Assembly: GCA_001769295.1 (NCBI GenBank)
Contig: MEOR01000076.1
Location: 829 to 45,586, forward strand
DNA from: Bacteroidetes bacterium GWF2_49_14
Lineage (GTDB): Bacteria > Bacteroidota > Bacteroidia > Bacteroidales > UBA12481
DNA length: 44,758 nucleotides
Direction: 5' to 3'
Shown one piece after another: positions 42,261 to 44,758 of this stretch. The notes beneath the pieces are model-generated. The model did no database searches. It saw nothing but the letters and a program-made list of their open reading frames with translations, and was not told the origin of the DNA. Each line of letters begins with the position of its first letter. The stretch's first letter is position 1. Both the position numbers and the translations under genes were made by a program.

Positions 42261-43595
42261 TTATTTGAAGAATTTTTCAAGTTTTCTGATCCCTGATGGA
42301 AGAGAGAAAACAACCACTTTATCACCCTCGCGGACCTGTAAGTTTCCATCAGCCACCTGGCTAAATTCACCCCGGATAATCCCGCCTATTTTTGCTTCAT
42401 CAGGAAAATTCAGATTCTTTATGGGCTTTTCCGTGATCCTCGTTCCTGATTTGGCAATGAACTCAAGAACTTCAGCATCTGAAGAGGTCAGGCATTTGAC
42501 ATTTGATATTTCGGCATTCAGGGTAAACCTGTAAATGTAACTGGCTGCAATCAGCTTTTTATTGATCAGTGCGCCGATATTCATCTCCTCGGCTGTACTC
42601 ATCAGGGCAAAATTCTCAACCTCGGCAACGGTTCTTTTGGCTCCCAGCGTTTTTGCGAGATGGCAGGAGAGCATGTTTACTTCCGAACTGCCGGTAGTGG
42701 CAATGAAGGCATCCATTTTACCAAGTCCTTCCTCCTTGAGCAGGTCCAGATCCCGTCCGTTCCCGTTGATAACCAGGGCATGTTCATATTTATTAGCGAG
42801 CAGGCTGCACCGTTCCGGGTCCTCCTCGATTATTTTAACATGATATTTTTCTCCCAGTTTCTCAATGGTTTTCTGGGCAATACGGCTGCCTCCGAGAAAC
42901 ATGATGTTTTTGATCTCATAGATTTCTTTACCGGAGAGCTCAAAAATCTGCTTTTGAGTGGTCCCGTTGGTTATAAAGTAAACAATGTCACCATTTTTAA
43001 TCCGGTCATGCCCGCCTGGAATGATCGTAGAGTGGTCGCGGGTTATTGCCACCGCGACGATGTTTTGCATATCAGGAGCAAGCTCCTCGAGGGTATGGTT
43101 TACGATCGGTGCATTTTCCCTGATTTTTATACCCATCAGGACTAGTTTCCCGCCGGAAAACTCAAAATACTGCCGGGTTCCGGAAAGCTTGACAGATGAG
43201 ACGATCTCTTTGGCTGCGAGGCTCTCGGGGTAAATGAGCTCATGTACTCCCATATCCCTGAGTTTTGCGCGGTACCGATCCTGCAGATATTCGGAATTAT
43301 TGATCCGTGCAATGGTACGGCCGGCTCCCAGGTAATTTGCCATAATGCAGGCGAGCACGTTCCTTTCTTCCGATGTTGTAACCGAGATAAACAGGTCCGC
43401 TTTATTCAGGCCGGCAGATTTGAGATCCACAAAGGAGTGAGCCGAACCGGTAATGGTCATGAGATCCACGTCGCGATTGATTTGAGTCAGTCGGTCCGGA
43501 TCATCATCCAGCAAAATGATATCATGGTTCTGGCCGGTCAGCATTGTAGCCAGGTGAGTGCCTACCTCGCCGGCGCCGGCGATAACTATCTTCAT
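42261..43595 (-). CDS. trkA: TrkA potassium-channel regulator (two RCK domains)
   Basis: 444 residues. Two repeated units, each a Rossmann-type TrkA_N domain followed by a TrkA_C domain. The first NAD-binding loop is GAGEVGTHLATML and the second NIMFLGGSRIAQKTIEKLG. TrkA_C halves are seen at VLMGIKIRENAPIVNHTLEE and IGGIIRGEFSQVADGNLQVR. It binds NAD(H)/nucleotides in the cytoplasm and controls the TrkH pore encoded next. Length fits the full-length duplicated TrkA. Confidence 0.95.
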   Translation of the reverse strand: MKIVIAGAGEVGTHLATMLTGQNHDIILLDDDPDRLTQINRDVDLMTITGSAHSFVDLKSAGLNKADLFISVTTSEERNVLACIMANYLGAGRTIARINNSEYLQDRYRAKLRDMGVHELIYPESLAAKEIVSSVKLSGTRQYFEFSGGKLVLMGIKIRENAPIVNHTLEELAPDMQNIVAVAITRDHSTIIPGGHDRIKNGDIVYFITNGTTQKQIFELSGKEIYEIKNIMFLGGSRIAQKTIEKLGEKYHVKIIEEDPERCSLLANKYEHALVINGNGRDLDLLKEEGLGKMDAFIATTGSSEVNMLSCHLAKTLGAKRTVAEVENFALMSTAEEMNIGALINKKLIAASYIYRFTLNAEISNVKCLTSSDAEVLEFIAKSGTRITEKPIKNLNFPDEAKIGGIIRGEFSQVADGNLQVREGDKVVVFSLPSGIRKLEKFFK

Positions 43596-43642
43596 GAAAA
43601 ATTCTCCCGATTAACAGGAACCAAGTTACCTAAAAAAGAGAA

Positions 43643-44119
43643 CTAATGAACCCCCGGAGTATGAACATGCCCGTGATCCAATTCCTGTTTGGTGGCATCC
43701 CTGACTTCAACAACCTCTACGTCGAAATTCAGGGTGGTTCCGGCCAACGGATGGTTTAAATCAAGGGTAATGACATCCTCCTCCATGTTTACAATGGTGG
43801 CAATGGCCGGCCCGCTCTCGGTATCCAGCTGAATCTGCATTCCGAGCTGCAGCTCGTCGTCACCTTCAAACTCGCTGACCGGGACTTCGAAAACCTGCTC
43901 TTCGTCGTATTCGCCATAACCATCCGCAGGGGCAACCACGGCGGTGAATTTATCACCTGCCTGTTTCCCAAGCAAATGTTTTTCCAGCCCGGGGATCAGG
44001 GCGCCAACGCCATGGATATAGGGAAGCGGACTTTTACCGGCTGAACTGTCAAGGATCTCTCCCTGATCATCCTTCAGGGTATAATGTATCTGCACGACAC
44101 GCTTGTTTTCGATTTTCAC
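43643..44119 (-). CDS. SlyD-like FKBP peptidyl-prolyl isomerase
   Basis: 158 residues, cytoplasmic. The FKBP fold is split by the IF (insert-in-flap) chaperone domain: an FKBP part (MKIENKRVVQIHYTLKDDQG, PLPYIHGVGALIPGLEKHLL) and the IF insert. The closing LDLNHPLAGTTLNFDVEVVE is the hallmark of SlyD proteins. The C-terminal tail is short but histidine-bearing (HGHVHTPGVH), recalling the metal-binding tail of SlyD, though much smaller. It catalyses proline isomerisation and chaperones folding. It lies 47 bp before TrkA in the same direction and may share a transcript. Confidence 0.93.
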   Translation of the reverse strand: MKIENKRVVQIHYTLKDDQGEILDSSAGKSPLPYIHGVGALIPGLEKHLLGKQAGDKFTAVVAPADGYGEYDEEQVFEVPVSEFEGDDELQLGMQIQLDTESGPAIATIVNMEEDVITLDLNHPLAGTTLNFDVEVVEVRDATKQELDHGHVHTPGVH

Positions 44120-44167
44120 GGGGTAAGGTTTTGAAATTAAGATGCGAAGAAACGCAAAAATCCTGGA

Positions 44168-44758
44168 TCAATACACCTCAAGTCTTCCCGAATCACGGAT
44201 CAGGCCTTTAAGCATCCTGTTGAATTCGGTTTTTGCAGGCAGGTCGCCCAGGTTCAGGTGCATCCTGTAACGCCAGTAATGATTGGGGTTTCCGGGATTG
44301 TTGATACGTTCTGCATGGGGATTGGGGAATCGCAGGACTTTGTCCATACCCAGGAGGTCCTGGATCGGAAAAATCGCCCACATGCTGGGTGAATAGAGAT
44401 GCTGCACGATTATCTGCCTGACTATTTCCGGTGAGCACTCGTAGGGGGAGGCTCCGTGATTTCCGAGGTTTTCGTTATAGAAGCGCTGGGACCGACCGGG
44501 ATCCTCCTCCCACCATCCCCGTATGGTGGAGGTGTCATGTGAGGAAGGCGTTGCTACGGACATATAAGGGTAATTCGCGGGATGTCCGAAGGTGATCTTC
44601 GGATTTTTCGGCATTCGCTGAACTTCGAGACTCAGGATCCCGAGCTCCTCCATCACGCTTGGCACGCAGGCCGGCACCATTCCCAGATCTTCGCCGCAAA
44701 GAAGCATATTGGTGGCTTTTTTGATAGCCGGGAGTTTCGACATGGCCTTTTCGCGCCA
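44168..44758 (-). CDS. malQ: 4-alpha-glucanotransferase, C-terminal end (partial)
   Basis: The frame is open through the window edge, so only the last ~196 residues are present. LLCGEDLGMVPACVPSVMEE, FGHPANYPYMSVATPSSHDT and NPNHYWRYRMHLNLGDL are typical of GH77 amylomaltases; the GEDLG and PSSHDT segments surround the catalytic acid region. The enzyme transfers alpha-1,4-glucan chains in maltodextrin and glycogen metabolism. The partial context shows nothing about its operon. It lies 48 bp upstream of the FKBP gene. Confidence 0.9.
   Translation of the reverse strand, partial: WREKAMSKLPAIKKATNMLLCGEDLGMVPACVPSVMEELGILSLEVQRMPKNPKITFGHPANYPYMSVATPSSHDTSTIRGWWEEDPGRSQRFYNENLGNHGASPYECSPEIVRQIIVQHLYSPSMWAIFPIQDLLGMDKVLRFPNPHAERINNPGNPNHYWRYRMHLNLGDLPAKTEFNRMLKGLIRDSGRLEVY

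Overview
The window reads as chromosomal DNA of a member of the Bacteroidota (probably a Bacteroidales-like, environmental or gut-associated lineage; the rank below phylum is a guess). The evidence is a SusC/SusD pair, a type IX secretion (Por) C-terminal sorting domain, many short-lipobox lipoproteins, FISUMP-domain proteins, near-absence of Shine-Dalgarno sites, and a textbook Bacteroidota promoter (TTTG-N19-TATCTTTG) before the Fic gene.

Layout. (1) 1-4335: a small lipoprotein and four tandem FISUMP paralogues with different N-terminal modules. (2) 4336-12073: an interspersed repeat element, then a six-gene operon (membrane-fusion adaptor, ABC ATPase, two FtsX/MacB-like permeases, sigma-54 response regulator, histidine kinase) preceded by a sigma-54-like -24/-12 site. 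(3) 12074-14030: a lineage-specific small protein, decayed fragments of small genes including an HTH protein with an in-frame stop, a CAU tRNA with its terminator, and a decayed partial copy of that tRNA: the look of an island scar. (4) 14031-17051: a large T9SS-secreted protein, probably a glycosidase. (5) 17052-23538: a sugar block with a FucP-type transporter, a GH109-like Tat-exported oxidoreductase, a UroD-family protein and a second Tat-exported oxidoreductase, separated by palindromic elements and a 158-bp-period repeat array. (6) 23541-29075, all on the minus strand: a DUF4143-type ATPase, a four-gene two-component operon with a beta-barrel-like protein, and a lipoprotein with a Gly/His/Lys tail. 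(7) 29256-39623: SusC, SusD, a lipoprotein with three DUF4859-like repeats, a BACON + HExxH metallopeptidase-like lipoprotein with one more such repeat, and a convergent CotH-kinase-like lipoprotein whose C-terminus appears to be a diverged copy of the same module. (8) 39723-44758: a Fic protein with visible promoter and palindromic operators, TrkH/TrkA potassium uptake, an FKBP-type isomerase and the C-terminal end of 4-alpha-glucanotransferase.

The strongest candidate for an undescribed system is region 7. One small module is shared by a surface lipoprotein, a putative surface protease and a putative secretory kinase, beside a SusCD importer, which suggests a protein- or glycopeptide-directed outer-membrane complex. 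Several intergenic regions carry REP/MITE-like palindromes. One of these supplies the stop codon of the CotH gene. A 16-bp perfect hairpin sits inside the first codons of the protease gene.
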